Assembly (NCBI RefSeq): GCF_951793255.1
Contig: NZ_OX636706.1
Coordinates: forward strand, 1,587,001-1,651,000
DNA: 64,000 bases
Reading direction: 5' to 3'
From: Desulfovibrio piger
Lineage (GTDB): Bacteria; Desulfobacterota; Desulfovibrionia; Desulfovibrionales; Desulfovibrionaceae
Both the position numbers and the translations under genes were made by a program. Below the pieces are notes generated by a model. That model saw nothing but the letters and a program-made list of their open reading frames with translations, ran no database searches and had not been told where the DNA came from. This document shows positions 53,281 through 63,045 of the stretch, in pieces (within the stretch, counting starts at the first letter, position 1; each line of letters opens with the position of its first letter).

Positions 53281-53317
53281 ACGGAAAAAACACCCGCTCC
53301 GGCGGGTGTTTTTCCGT
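53281..53317 (+). terminator. Intrinsic terminator after the methyltransferase
   Basis: ACGGAAAAAACACCCGC pairs with GCGGGTGTTTTTCCGT. The rest of the 665-base gap (53184-53848) holds the 70-bp tandem repeat below and no supported gene. Confidence 0.8.
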
Positions 53318-53528
53318 TTAGGGCAGGGGGGCATCGTTGTCTTATTGCTGCCCGTCGTAACGGCTGCAGCCTGTCACAGCCTGGCTTGTCTCCATCCCCG
53401 TGCTTTGTGTTTGTCCCTGAGCGACCCGGGCTGCTGCAAAACAAGAAAGCCCATCCGCAAGGCAGATGGACATACTGGTGTTTTGGGAGGAGGGGCGTCC
53501 GAGGGGAGAGGCCCCTTTTTGCCGCAAG

Positions 53529-53810
53529 ATGCGACCGGATGGCGGCCCGCAAGGCCGTGCCCGTTACGACGCAGGAAGTTACGGGCATCGACAGCAGGGA
53601 TGCGACCGAATGGCGGCCGCAAGGCCGTGCCCGTTACGACGCAGGAAGTTACGGGCATCGACAGCAGGGATGCGACCGGAAGGCGGCCGCAAGGCCGTGC
53701 CCGTTGCGACGCAGGAAGTTACGGGCATCGACAGCAGAGATGCGACCGGAAGGCGGCCGCAAGGCCGTGCCCGTTACGACGCAGGAAGCTACGCCCGTCG
53801 GCAGCAGAGC
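53529..53810. repeat. 70-bp tandem repeat, four copies
   Basis: Units begin near 53529, 53600, 53670 and 53740. The common core is gcaaggccgtgcccgtt plus acgcaggaag and gggcatcgacagcag. The first unit has one extra base; the last diverges at its 3' end. Period is 70 bases (not a multiple of three), so it is unlikely to encode a repeated peptide. Internal CGGCCGCAAGGCCG can fold. Confidence 0.9.
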
Positions 53811-53848
53811 GAAAGGGGATCTCCTCTCGATCTAAAAGCAACGGCGGC

Positions 53849-54811
<963 letters not shown>

Positions 54812-54880
54812 GGGCGGAGTGTTCCCCGGCTGTTGGGTTGGGCGGCCGGTCCCCGGCAGGGCTCCGGCACGGCGGGTTTG

Positions 54881-54922
54881 AAAAAGGGAAGGAGTCTTTC
54901 CTTGCGGAAACGGCTCCTTCCC
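54881..54922 (-). terminator. Intrinsic terminator after mlaA
   Basis: Minus-strand GGGAAGGAG...CTCCTTCCC followed by TTTTT. Confidence 0.75.
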
Positions 54923-54948
54923 CCGGATGTCGTCGAGGTGACGGCGGA

Positions 54949-55782
54949 TCAGCGTTTGACGCGCGCCTCGCGGTACTGGATGTAGGCCTCGCGCACGGCG
55001 ATGTACGGGTCCACGGCGATGCCGCTCAGGCTCTCGTAGGTGGGCAGCAGGTCGTCCAGGGCATTGAAGCGCAGGTAGAGCTCGGAAGCCGTGGCCAGCT
55101 CCCAGGGATGGACGAAGAAGAAGACATCGGTGGCGCAGTCGCCCACAAAGCCGATGCTTTCACGCACGGAGCTGGGGCCCAGGAAGGGCCAGACGATGTA
55201 GAAACCGTGCCCGATGCCCCAGCGGCCCAGGGTCTGTCCGAAATCCTCGCCGCCGGGATCGATGTCCACCAGGATCTTCTTGGTGCTGGCCACATCGGCA
55301 AAGCCGCCCAGGCCCACGGTGGTGTTCATGCAGAAGCGCCCGAATTCCACAAAGGCTTCCTTGACGCGGAACTGCAGCAGGCTGTTGATCATGCGCTTGG
55401 GCATGAGGATGTTGGCATAGAAGTTTTTGACGCCGCCCCGGATGGGCTGGGGGACGACGGTCTCGTAGAAGTTGTAGACCGGCTTGGCGACATGCAGGAA
55501 GAAGATATCGTTGAAGGCGAACCAGAAGCGGTTCCAGGGCTCCAGCGGGTCGGCGATGCTGGTCAGGGGCTCGCTGTCGTAATCATCCAGGGAATCCCCG
55601 TCAGCCAGCTGCTCATGGGCATAGGGATGCACGGAGATGGCCCCGGCCGGCATGGTGGGGCTGCTGCTGTCGTACAGGCTCGACGGCGCGTGTTCCGTGG
55701 CCGGGGCGGCCGGAGCGGCACCGGCGGGCGCGGCGCACAGGAGCGTCAGCAGCAGGAGCGGGACAAGGATATGGGGACGCAT
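54949..55782 (-). CDS. mlaA: MlaA (VacJ)-like outer-membrane lipid transport protein
   Basis: 277 residues with a signal peptide (VPLLLLTLLCAAPAGA). The cysteine in LTLLC is a poor lipobox (Leu at -1), so lipidation is uncertain. Conserved DPLEPWNRFWFAFNDIFF, PIRGGVKNFYANIL and GHGFYIVWPFLGPSSVRESIG are MlaA family blocks. Moves phospholipids from the outer leaflet into the Mla pathway. Last gene of the mla cluster; N-terminal extension before the core is about 75 residues and disordered. Confidence 0.9.
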   Translation of the reverse strand: MRPHILVPLLLLTLLCAAPAGAAPAAPATEHAPSSLYDSSSPTMPAGAISVHPYAHEQLADGDSLDDYDSEPLTSIADPLEPWNRFWFAFNDIFFLHVAKPVYNFYETVVPQPIRGGVKNFYANILMPKRMINSLLQFRVKEAFVEFGRFCMNTTVGLGGFADVASTKKILVDIDPGGEDFGQTLGRWGIGHGFYIVWPFLGPSSVRESIGFVGDCATDVFFFVHPWELATASELYLRFNALDDLLPTYESLSGIAVDPYIAVREAYIQYREARVKR

Positions 55783-55800
55783 GCTGTCTCCGTCTGGCGG

Positions 55801-56457
55801 CTATTTGCCGACCGGCTGCTTGCGCACTTCTTCGGCCTTGGCCTTGACGCGGGCGATGAGCTCGTCAGGGGTGCCGCTGGTCAGGATGTCCTGGAACTGG
55901 GTGCGGTAATTTTTGACCAGGCTCAGGTTCTCCACGATGATGTCATAGACGCGCCAGCTGTTGTCCTTGGCCATCATGCGGTAGGCCACGGGCACGCGGG
56001 TGCCGTCCTTCATGGTGATCTCGGTGCGGACTTCCACACGGGTCTTGGCGGCATTGGCGATCTCGCCGGTATAGGCCACCTGCTCGCCGTTATAGCCGTC
56101 CACCTTGTTCAGGTAGGTGGTCAGCAGCAGGTCGGCAAAGGCGTTGCTGAAACTCTTTTTCTGGGCGGCGGAAAATTCCTTCCAGCGGGGGCCCACCGTA
56201 CGGGACGAGAACTCGCCGAAATCGAAGATATGGTAGACCTCGTCCTCGATCTGGCGGCGCAGGGGCGGCCGGGTGGCGGGGTTCACGTAGTCGGGGTTCT
56301 TGATGCAGTCCAGTACGCGGCTGATGGAGACCTCCAGGGCTTTGCGGGCCGGAGAAGCTTCGGCCGCGTCGGCGGCGGGGGCAAAGCCGGGCAGGGACAG
56401 ACAGAGGGTGAGGGCGGCAGCGGCCAGCAGGCCGAGCACCGTGCGACGGTTGTTCAT
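55801..56457 (-). CDS. mlaC: MlaC-like periplasmic phospholipid carrier
   Basis: 218 residues from ATG 56457 with GGAGGT eight bases upstream. Signal peptide at about 1-32 (TVLGLLAAAALTLCLSLPG). The TtgB/MlaC-like fold is shown by RRQIEDEVYHIFDFGEFSSRTVG, FADLLLTTYLNKVDGY and WRVYDIIVENLSLVKNYRTQF. Ferries lipid between MlaA and MlaD. Only one base separates the start codon from the mlaD stop. Confidence 0.9.
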   Translation of the reverse strand: MNNRRTVLGLLAAAALTLCLSLPGFAPAADAAEASPARKALEVSISRVLDCIKNPDYVNPATRPPLRRQIEDEVYHIFDFGEFSSRTVGPRWKEFSAAQKKSFSNAFADLLLTTYLNKVDGYNGEQVAYTGEIANAAKTRVEVRTEITMKDGTRVPVAYRMMAKDNSWRVYDIIVENLSLVKNYRTQFQDILTSGTPDELIARVKAKAEEVRKQPVGK

Positions 56458-56458
56458 A

Positions 56459-56908
56459 TTACACACCTCCCAGGGCGTATTTGCTGATAAGGGATTCGAT
56501 GTCCACGGCGGATTCCGTTTCTTCCAGGGTGTCCCCGGAAGCCAGGATGTCTTCGGAGCCGCCGGCAGTCAGGTTGACGTACTTGTCACCGATAAGACCG
56601 CTGGTCTTGACCGAGGCGATGGTATCGGCGGGCAGCTGCAGGTCCTTGTCCAGGATCAGGACCACGCGGGCCTGACGCCGGGAAAGGTCGTCATCCAGCT
56701 TGATGGAGGCCACACGGCCCACGGGCACACCGGCCATCTCCACGTCGGCGCCCACGCGCAGACCGGAAACGGAGTTGAAGTTGGCCACAAGCTCAAAGCC
56801 CTTGCTGTCGAAGACCTCCATCTTGCCGAGCTTGATGGTCAGGTAGGCCACACAGACAAGGCCCAGCAGGACGAAGATGCCGACAGCGGTCTGGCGGAAA
56901 GAATTCAT
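56459..56908 (-). CDS. mlaD: MlaD-like MCE-domain protein
   Basis: 149 residues from ATG 56908 with AAGGAAATTGCC upstream. One N-terminal transmembrane helix (TAVGIFVLLGLVCVAYLTIKL), then a single MCE domain (VSGLRVGADVEMAGVPVGRV, IGDKYVNL). Hexameric lipid channel in the inner membrane complex. A good promoter sits in the gap upstream, so mlaD-mlaC-mlaA can be transcribed apart from mlaEF. Confidence 0.9.
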   Translation of the reverse strand: MNSFRQTAVGIFVLLGLVCVAYLTIKLGKMEVFDSKGFELVANFNSVSGLRVGADVEMAGVPVGRVASIKLDDDLSRRQARVVLILDKDLQLPADTIASVKTSGLIGDKYVNLTAGGSEDILASGDTLEETESAVDIESLISKYALGGV

Positions 56909-56941
56909 GGCAATTTCCTTGTGCGGCAATGCCGCGCTATG

Positions 56942-56970
56942 GTTATACGCCCGGCAGGGGCAATCTTCAA
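56942..56970 (-). promoter_or_regulatory. Predicted promoter of mlaDCA
   Basis: Minus-strand TTGAAG (56965-56970), 17 bases, TATAAC (56942-56947); start near 56935. Confidence 0.65.
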
Positions 56971-57080
56971 GGTGCGTCCGCAACGATATGCGGCAACATT
57001 CGTTGGCGGCTCGCCGGGTATCAGACGATGGGTGCGGCGGCACGGCCCTGCAGCACAGGGCAGAGGGCCGCCGGCCCCGC

Positions 57081-57896
57081 CTAGGTCCTGAACCATTTGT
57101 CCAGGGCGGCGCTCACGCGCGGGTCGGCAGGGGCGTCGGCCAGGCTTTCCTCGTCGCCGCCTTCACGGCGCAGGAACTGGAGCAGGTACGGGTCCCGGCT
57201 GGCCTCCAGTTCCGGCAACGTACCGGAAAAGATGGCCCGGCCCTCGCGCAGCACCAGCACATGGTCGGCGATGCAGCGCAGGCTGGCCAGGTCATGGCTG
57301 ACCACCACGATGGTCATTTCCGGGTACTGGCGGTGCATGGCCTGCAACAGGGCATCCATGCGCGCGGCCGTGATGGGGTCCAGGCCGGAGGTCGGCTCGT
57401 CACACAGCAGGATGCGCGGCTCGGCGATGAGGGCCCGGGCAAGGCCCGCCCGTTTGCGCATGCCGCCCGAAAGCTGGTTGGGGAAATAGTCGGCAAAGTC
57501 TTCCAGCCCCACCATGCGCAGGACGCGCAGCCCGGCTTCGCGCAGGACGTCCTTGGGCAGGCGCAGATGCTCGCTGAGGGGCAGGCAGACGTTCTGCACC
57601 AGGGTCAGGGCGCCCAGCAGGGCACCGTCCTGGAAAAGCACGCCCATGCGGCGGCGGATGCGCCGGGCCTCGGCATGGGGCAGGCTGAACAGGTCCTGGC
57701 CGCCGATGCGCAGGTTGCCGCTGATGGGCCGCGAAAGGCCGATGATGTGGCGCAGCAGGGTGGACTTGCCGCAGCCGGAGCCCCCCAGGATGACGGAGAC
57801 CTTGCCGCCGGGCAGGGTGGCGTTGATGTCATGCAGCACGGCGTGGTCGCCGTAGCCTACGGAAAGGGAAGAAAAAGAGATGTCCCAGGCGTTCAT
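57081..57896 (-). CDS. mlaF: MlaF-like ABC ATPase
   Basis: 271 residues from ATG 57896. Walker A GGSGCGKST near residues 37-45, signature LSGGMRKRAGLARAL, Walker B ILLCDEPTSGLDP, H-loop VVSHDL. The LSGGMRKR form is typical of MlaF/Ttg2A. Drives lipid transport with MlaE and MlaD. The mlaE stop lies six bases upstream. A 170-base gap separates it from mlaD. Confidence 0.92.
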   Translation of the reverse strand: MNAWDISFSSLSVGYGDHAVLHDINATLPGGKVSVILGGSGCGKSTLLRHIIGLSRPISGNLRIGGQDLFSLPHAEARRIRRRMGVLFQDGALLGALTLVQNVCLPLSEHLRLPKDVLREAGLRVLRMVGLEDFADYFPNQLSGGMRKRAGLARALIAEPRILLCDEPTSGLDPITAARMDALLQAMHRQYPEMTIVVVSHDLASLRCIADHVLVLREGRAIFSGTLPELEASRDPYLLQFLRREGGDEESLADAPADPRVSAALDKWFRT

Positions 57897-57902
57897 GGTC
57901 AC

Positions 57903-58697
57903 CTACAGCAGGAAGGAGGTCAGCACATAGTCGGCCACCAGGATGAGCACGCAGGAGATGACCACGGCCGAGGTGGTGGCGTTGCCCACGGCTTCGGGGC
58001 CCACACTGTCACGCCGCATGTGGGTGGTGTAGCCCTGATGGCAGCAGACCGTGGCCACCAGCAGGCCGAAGACCAGGGATTTGATGAAGCCCCCGGCCAC
58101 GTCGTTCATGGTCACGGAGCTGGCGATGCGGTACAGATAGGCGCCTTCGTTGATGTGCAGCATGAGCACGCCGGTGAGGTAACCGCCGATGATGCCGATG
58201 ACGTCGAAGATGGCCGTGAGCAGGGGAAAGGCCAGCAGCGAGGCCACCAGCCGGGGGCTGACCAGATAGGCCATGGAGTTGATGTCCATGACGTCCAGGG
58301 CGTCGATCTGGTCGGAGATGCGCATGACGCCGATCTCGGCCGCCATGGAGGAACCGGCGCGTCCGGCCAGCATGATGGCCGTGAGCACGGGGCCCAGTTC
58401 GCGGATGAGGCTCAGCGAGACGGCCGAGCCCAGCATGCCCACGGAACCGAACTGGACGAGGGTATAGTAGCCCTGCAGGCCCAGCACCATGCCGCAGAAG
58501 ATGCCGATGAGCAGGATGACGAACAGGGATTTGTAACCGATGACGTACAGCTGCTGGATGGTGCGGGGAACGATGCGGGGACTGGTGAAGATATGGCGCA
58601 GGCCGTCGAGCATGAAAAGGGTCACGGCGCCCAGACTGTCCAGCATGCGCAGCACAGCGGCGCCCAGCCGGTTGCAGAACGTCAGGATGCTGCTCAT
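57903..58697 (-). CDS. mlaE: MlaE-like permease
   Basis: 264 residues. Hydrophobic with about five or six membrane helices; conserved QLYVIGYKSLFVILLIGIFCGMV, RELGPVLTAIMLAGRAGSSMAAEIG and GVGKATTSAVVIS-like GNATTSAVVIS. Start ATG 58697 chosen; a GTG four codons earlier is an alternative, and neither has an ideal ribosome site. No MlaB (STAS) gene is present. Confidence 0.9.
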   Translation of the reverse strand: MSSILTFCNRLGAAVLRMLDSLGAVTLFMLDGLRHIFTSPRIVPRTIQQLYVIGYKSLFVILLIGIFCGMVLGLQGYYTLVQFGSVGMLGSAVSLSLIRELGPVLTAIMLAGRAGSSMAAEIGVMRISDQIDALDVMDINSMAYLVSPRLVASLLAFPLLTAIFDVIGIIGGYLTGVLMLHINEGAYLYRIASSVTMNDVAGGFIKSLVFGLLVATVCCHQGYTTHMRRDSVGPEAVGNATTSAVVISCVLILVADYVLTSFLL

Positions 58698-58715
58698 AAA
58701 GGGTAACACGCCTCA

Positions 58716-59504
58716 CTAGCGGGGGCGGGGTTTGCCGCCTACCCGTTTTTTGGATTTTTGCAGGGGAGAGCCGAGCCGCATGCGTTGCAGCTCTTCTTTG
58801 AGGTTGGCGGCATCAAGATCCGTGCCGCGCATATGGACCATGACCAGGGTCAGCTTGCCGCTTTTCTGGCCGCGTGTGCGCAGGCCCTGGCCTTCCAGGC
58901 GCTGGCGCAGGCGGTCGGCGTCGTCCACATTGCGGAAGGCCGCCACCTGGAACACGAAATCATACAGGGGCGCGCCGTTCGTCGCCGCCTGGGGCTTGGC
59001 CGGGGCCGCCGTTTTTTCGGAAGCGGGCTGGGCCGCGCCCTTGGGGGCATTGCCCCAGGCCGCCAGTCCGTTGTCCGAAGGCTTGTTGAAAGGATACGGG
59101 CTCTTGGCGGCAGGGGCCGCGGCCGGTGCGGCGGATGCGTTGGCAGCGGCAGCGGGGGCCGCAGCGGCATCCCCGTCGGGAGCGGCAGGGGCGCCGCCCA
59201 CGGGCTGCCGGCTCAGGTCGGCCAGTTTGTCGCGCAGGCCCGCGTCTTCGGAACCGGCCATGGCCTTGTCCATCTCGGCCAGGGTCTCCCTGTCGGGACG
59301 GCCGATGCCGGTCAGCTCCCGCATCTCTTCGCCGGGGTTCTGGCCGTGGCCCACCATATAGCCCATGAAGAAGGCCCAGCCTATGCAGGCCAGCATGACG
59401 ATGCAGACGGCCCCCGCGGCCAGGGGCGGCAGCGTGAAGCTGAAACCGCCCTTGGGCACAGCGGGAGCGATACGCTGGCGGATCTTTCGCAAAGGCTGGG
59501 CCAT
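58716..59504 (-). CDS. SPOR-domain membrane protein
   Basis: 262 residues. One transmembrane helix at about 28-52 (AAGAVCIVMLACIGWAFFMGYMV), an Ala/Pro-rich periplasmic linker (about 100-175), and a C-terminal SPOR domain (YDFVFQVAAFRNVDDADRLRQRLEGQGL ...). SPOR domains bind denuded septal peptidoglycan, so a cell-division location is likely. Lies five bases after argS and 18 bases before mlaE. Confidence 0.87.
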   Translation of the reverse strand: MAQPLRKIRQRIAPAVPKGGFSFTLPPLAAGAVCIVMLACIGWAFFMGYMVGHGQNPGEEMRELTGIGRPDRETLAEMDKAMAGSEDAGLRDKLADLSRQPVGGAPAAPDGDAAAAPAAAANASAAPAAAPAAKSPYPFNKPSDNGLAAWGNAPKGAAQPASEKTAAPAKPQAATNGAPLYDFVFQVAAFRNVDDADRLRQRLEGQGLRTRGQKSGKLTLVMVHMRGTDLDAANLKEELQRMRLGSPLQKSKKRVGGKPRPR

Positions 59505-59509
59505 AGGAT

Positions 59510-61165
59510 CTACATGGCCTCGGGAGCGCTGACGCCCAGCAGATCAAGGCCGTTGCGAAGCACCTGGCTCACGGCGCGCAGCAGGGCCAGACGCGAGAGG
59601 GTGCGGGCCGTATCGTCGGCCAGCAGCACCTGATGCTTGGCGTAGTAGCTGTGCAGCATGCCGGCCAGATCCATCAGATAGTGGCTGACGTGATGCACGG
59701 CCAGGGCCTGGGCAGCGGTGGCCACCATGTCCTCGAAACCGGCCATCTTGCGCAGCAGGGCCATGTCTTCGGGGGTGTCCAGGGCCGCCAGCAGTTCGTC
59801 CGTGGCAGCGGCGGGCAGGGTGATGCCGCGTTCCTCGGCACGGCGCAGCACGGCGCAGATGCGGGCGTGGGCGTACTGCACATAGTACACCGGGTTGTCC
59901 AGGCTGCGCTGCTTGGCCAGCTCCAGGTCGAAGTCCAGGCTGGTGTCGCTCTTGCGCGAAAGGAACATGAAGCGGGCCGCGTCGGCGCCCACTTCCTTGA
60001 CCACGTCGGCCAGGGTCTCGAAGGTGCCGGCGCGGGTGGACATGCTCACGGGCTTGCCGCCCTGGAGCAGGTTCACCAGCTGGATGAGCACCACGTCGAA
60101 GCTTTCGCGGGGCTTGCCCATGGCGGTGATGGCCGCGCGCATGCGGGGCATGTAGCCGTGGTGGTCGGCGCCCCAGATATCGATGAGCCAGTCATAGCCG
60201 CGCTGGAACTTGTTGTGATGGTAGGCGATGTCCGAGGCGAAATAGGTCAGGCTGCCGTCGGACTTGCGCAGCACGCGGTCCTTGTCGTCGCCCAGGGCCT
60301 GGGTGGCGAACCAGAAGGCGCCGTCCTTGTCGAAGGTGTGCCCGGCTTCGGTCAGGGCGTCGAAGGCGGCCTTGACGGCGCCGCTCTCCACCAGGGTCTT
60401 TTCCGAGAACCAGTGCTGGTGCTCCACGCGGAAGTCGGCCAGGTCGGCCTTGATGCCGTCCAGGATCTCGTTCATGGCGCGTTCGTAGCAGCGGTCCTGA
60501 CCGGCCTGGTCTTCCATGTCGGGCAGGCTGGGATCTTCGGCCAGCATCTCGCGGGCGATGTCGATGATGTAGCTGCCGCGGTAGTAGTCTTCAGGCCATT
60601 CCACGGGACGGCCGGCCAGTTCCTTCACGCGCAGCCACACGGAAAGGCCCAGGATGCGCATCTGGCGACCGGCATCGTTGATGTAGTACTCGGTCTCCAC
60701 ATCGAAACCGGCCTTGCGCAGCAGGCGGGCCAGGCTGTCGCCCACGGCGGCGCCGCGGCCGTGGCCCACATGCAGGGGACCGGTGGGGTTGGCTGAAACG
60801 TATTCCACCAGGGTCTTGCGGCCCTGGCCCACGCTGCTCTGGCCGTAGGCGGCACCGGCGGCTTCCACTTCACACACGGTCTTGCGCCAGAAGTGCTGGC
60901 TGAAGGTCACGTTGCAGAAACCGGGGCCGGCCACTTCCACCTTTTCGATGTCGGCGCAGCGCTGGGGCAGTTTTTCCACGAAGATCTGGGCCAGTTCGCG
61001 GGGATTCTTGTGGGCCTCGCGGGCCAGCAGCATGGCGATGTTGGCGGCCAGGTCGCCGTGTTTGGGGTCGCGGGGCGGTTCGATGACCGCTTTGGCGGGC
61101 CAGTTGAGGCCCATCTCTTCCACAATGCCCATGAGGGCAGAGCGCAAAACGTCGGTAGCGCGCAT
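59510..61165 (-). CDS. argS: Arginyl-tRNA synthetase
   Basis: 551 residues. Class I synthetase: NPTGPLHVGHGRGAAVGDSL holds the HIGH-like motif (HVGH) near residues 120-131; KPVSMSTRAGTF holds the KMSK equivalent MSTR. The C-terminal DALR anticodon-binding domain follows. Good ribosome site AGGAGAT. Located between fabD and a SPOR protein. Confidence 0.95.
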   Translation of the reverse strand: MRATDVLRSALMGIVEEMGLNWPAKAVIEPPRDPKHGDLAANIAMLLAREAHKNPRELAQIFVEKLPQRCADIEKVEVAGPGFCNVTFSQHFWRKTVCEVEAAGAAYGQSSVGQGRKTLVEYVSANPTGPLHVGHGRGAAVGDSLARLLRKAGFDVETEYYINDAGRQMRILGLSVWLRVKELAGRPVEWPEDYYRGSYIIDIAREMLAEDPSLPDMEDQAGQDRCYERAMNEILDGIKADLADFRVEHQHWFSEKTLVESGAVKAAFDALTEAGHTFDKDGAFWFATQALGDDKDRVLRKSDGSLTYFASDIAYHHNKFQRGYDWLIDIWGADHHGYMPRMRAAITAMGKPRESFDVVLIQLVNLLQGGKPVSMSTRAGTFETLADVVKEVGADAARFMFLSRKSDTSLDFDLELAKQRSLDNPVYYVQYAHARICAVLRRAEERGITLPAAATDELLAALDTPEDMALLRKMAGFEDMVATAAQALAVHHVSHYLMDLAGMLHSYYAKHQVLLADDTARTLSRLALLRAVSQVLRNGLDLLGVSAPEAM

Positions 61166-61195
61166 GTATTTTATCTCCTGAGGCGGGGCTCGCGC

Positions 61196-62143
61196 CTACG
61201 CCGAAAAATTTTCCACGCTTTCGAGGCTGTTGACCAGTTCCACCCGCAGTTCCTGGCGGGCGGCCTCGTCCAGATGATTGAGACAGGCGGGCACCATCTT
61301 GCCCAGCACGGCCTTGGGACCCACTTCGACCCAGCGGCGCACGCCGTCGGCGTACTGGTTGCGCACGGTCTCGATCCAGAGCACGGACGAGGTCATCTGC
61401 TTGAGCAGGCTTTCCTTGGCGCTTTCGCCGTCGGTGACGGCGCGGCCGTGCAGGTTGCAGTAGACCGGGAACTGCGGCTTGCGCCACACGGCCTTGCGCA
61501 GCAGGGGCTCCAGCTCGCGGGAGGCCTTTTCCATCATGGGGCTGTGGAAGGCGCCGCTCACCTTGAGCTCGATGGCGCGGCCGCGGTGCTCCTTGGCCTT
61601 TTGACAGGCCAGGGCCACGGCATCGCGGTGACCGCTGACCACGAACTGGGCCGGGGTGTTGTAATTGGCCACGATGAGCAGGGCGTCGGCTTCCACGGCG
61701 GCCTCGCGGGCCAGGGCCTCCACGTCTTCCTGCTTCATCTTGAGGATGGCGGCCATGCTGCCGGTGCCGTCGGGATCGGCCTCGGCCATGAGGCGGCCGC
61801 GCAGGGACACGATCTGCAGCACGGTCTCGGGATCCAGCACCTCGGCGGCGGCCAGGGCGCTGAATTCGCCCAGGCTGTGACCGGCGGCGGCACAGGGGCG
61901 CACCTTGCCCGCCAGCTCACGCCAGAGGTTGATGTTGACCACGGTCAGCGCGGGCTGCAGGGCGCGGGTGTCGCTCATGGCGGCAGCATCGCCTTCCCAG
62001 TAGATCTCGCGCAGCGGCAGGCCGCTGATGGCTTCGGCGCGCTTCCAGAGCGTCATGGCTTCGGGACGGGCTTCGGCCAGCTCCCGGCCCATGCCCGCTT
62101 CCTGCGAGCCCTGGCCGGGAAAAAGCAATGCACACGATGTCAT
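61196..62143 (-). CDS. fabD: Malonyl-CoA:ACP transacylase
   Basis: 315 residues. Loads malonyl groups onto acyl carrier protein for fatty acid synthesis. Nucleophile motif GHSLGEF near residue 90 and FPGQGSQ at the N-terminus. ATG 62143 was preferred over ATG 62149: the GGAG site is eight bases from the former but only two from the latter. Heads the minus-strand cluster. Confidence 0.93.
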   Translation of the reverse strand: MTSCALLFPGQGSQEAGMGRELAEARPEAMTLWKRAEAISGLPLREIYWEGDAAAMSDTRALQPALTVVNINLWRELAGKVRPCAAAGHSLGEFSALAAAEVLDPETVLQIVSLRGRLMAEADPDGTGSMAAILKMKQEDVEALAREAAVEADALLIVANYNTPAQFVVSGHRDAVALACQKAKEHRGRAIELKVSGAFHSPMMEKASRELEPLLRKAVWRKPQFPVYCNLHGRAVTDGESAKESLLKQMTSSVLWIETVRNQYADGVRRWVEVGPKAVLGKMVPACLNHLDEAARQELRVELVNSLESVENFSA

Positions 62144-62246
62144 TTTCATAGCTCCAAAAATGGATTGGCAAGCGGTATAAAGTCGTCTTTTTTACGACAG
62201 AGCGCCAGAGCTTGCAAGTCCCGCCGCCAGAGGCTACACAAGGCCC

Positions 62247-62915
62247 ATGAAGCCCAACGCGAAACACGACGACATCTCCCTGTCCGCCCTGGCGCGATGC
62301 GCCCGGGAGGCGGGCGTGACGGTGCCCGAGGCGGCCCTGCCCGGGCTGGCGGAATATCTGCAGCTGCTCTGCCGCTGGAACAAGGCCATGAACCTGGTGG
62401 GCGCGCATCACTGGCGCGACGCCATGCAGCGCCTGGTGGCCGACAGCTTCCATCTGGCGACCTTCCTCGACGGCCTGCCCCTGCCCGAAGATCCCCTGTG
62501 CTGGGATCTGGGCTCCGGTGCGGGCCTGCCCGCCATCCCCCTGCGCATGGCCTGGCAGCGCGGCACCTGCTGGCTGGTGGAGGCCCGGGAGAAACGGGCG
62601 CTCTTCCTTTCCATGGTGCTGGCCCGCGTGCCCCTGCCGGGGACCCATGTTTTCCGGGGCAGGGTGGAGCACTTTTTCCCCAAGCAGGCCCGCAAGGCCG
62701 ACTGCATCACCAGCCGGGCCTTCATGCCCTGGCCGCAGCTGCTGGAGCTGGTGGCCCCGCATCTGGCCGATGACGGCATCGTGGTGATCCTGGCCCGCGA
62801 GGAGCCGCCCGCCGCCGGGGACATCGACGGCTGGGAGCTGGTGGGATCCTTCGCCTACACGGCCGACAACGTGCACCGCTGGTTCTGGGCCCTGCGCCGG
62901 AGAGCCGAAGGATAG
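62247..62915 (+). CDS. rsmG: 16S rRNA (guanine527-N7)-methyltransferase
   Basis: 222 residues. SAM motif WDLGSGAGLPAIPL near residues 90-103, with ITSRAFMPWPQLL and VEAREKRALFLSMV as further family blocks. N-terminal helical region (YLQLLCRWNKAMNLVGA) is typical of RsmG. Divergent from fabD. Loss of this enzyme gives low-level streptomycin resistance in other bacteria. Confidence 0.92.
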   Translation: MKPNAKHDDISLSALARCAREAGVTVPEAALPGLAEYLQLLCRWNKAMNLVGAHHWRDAMQRLVADSFHLATFLDGLPLPEDPLCWDLGSGAGLPAIPLRMAWQRGTCWLVEAREKRALFLSMVLARVPLPGTHVFRGRVEHFFPKQARKADCITSRAFMPWPQLLELVAPHLADDGIVVILAREEPPAAGDIDGWELVGSFAYTADNVHRWFWALRRRAEG

Positions 62916-63045
62916 TTTTTGAGGGGAGGGGCTGCCCACGCGGGAGGGCCCCAGGCTTTTCGCCTTTTCCCCGCACGTTTCTTCGTATCCCCGGGATGCG
63001 TCCCTTCTTCTGCCTGAAAACTCTCTGCCACAAAGGAGAGCACGC

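Noticed and set aside
53529..53810. CRISPR array
   Set aside because: The 70-bp units are contiguous repeats without distinct spacers and there are no cas genes nearby.
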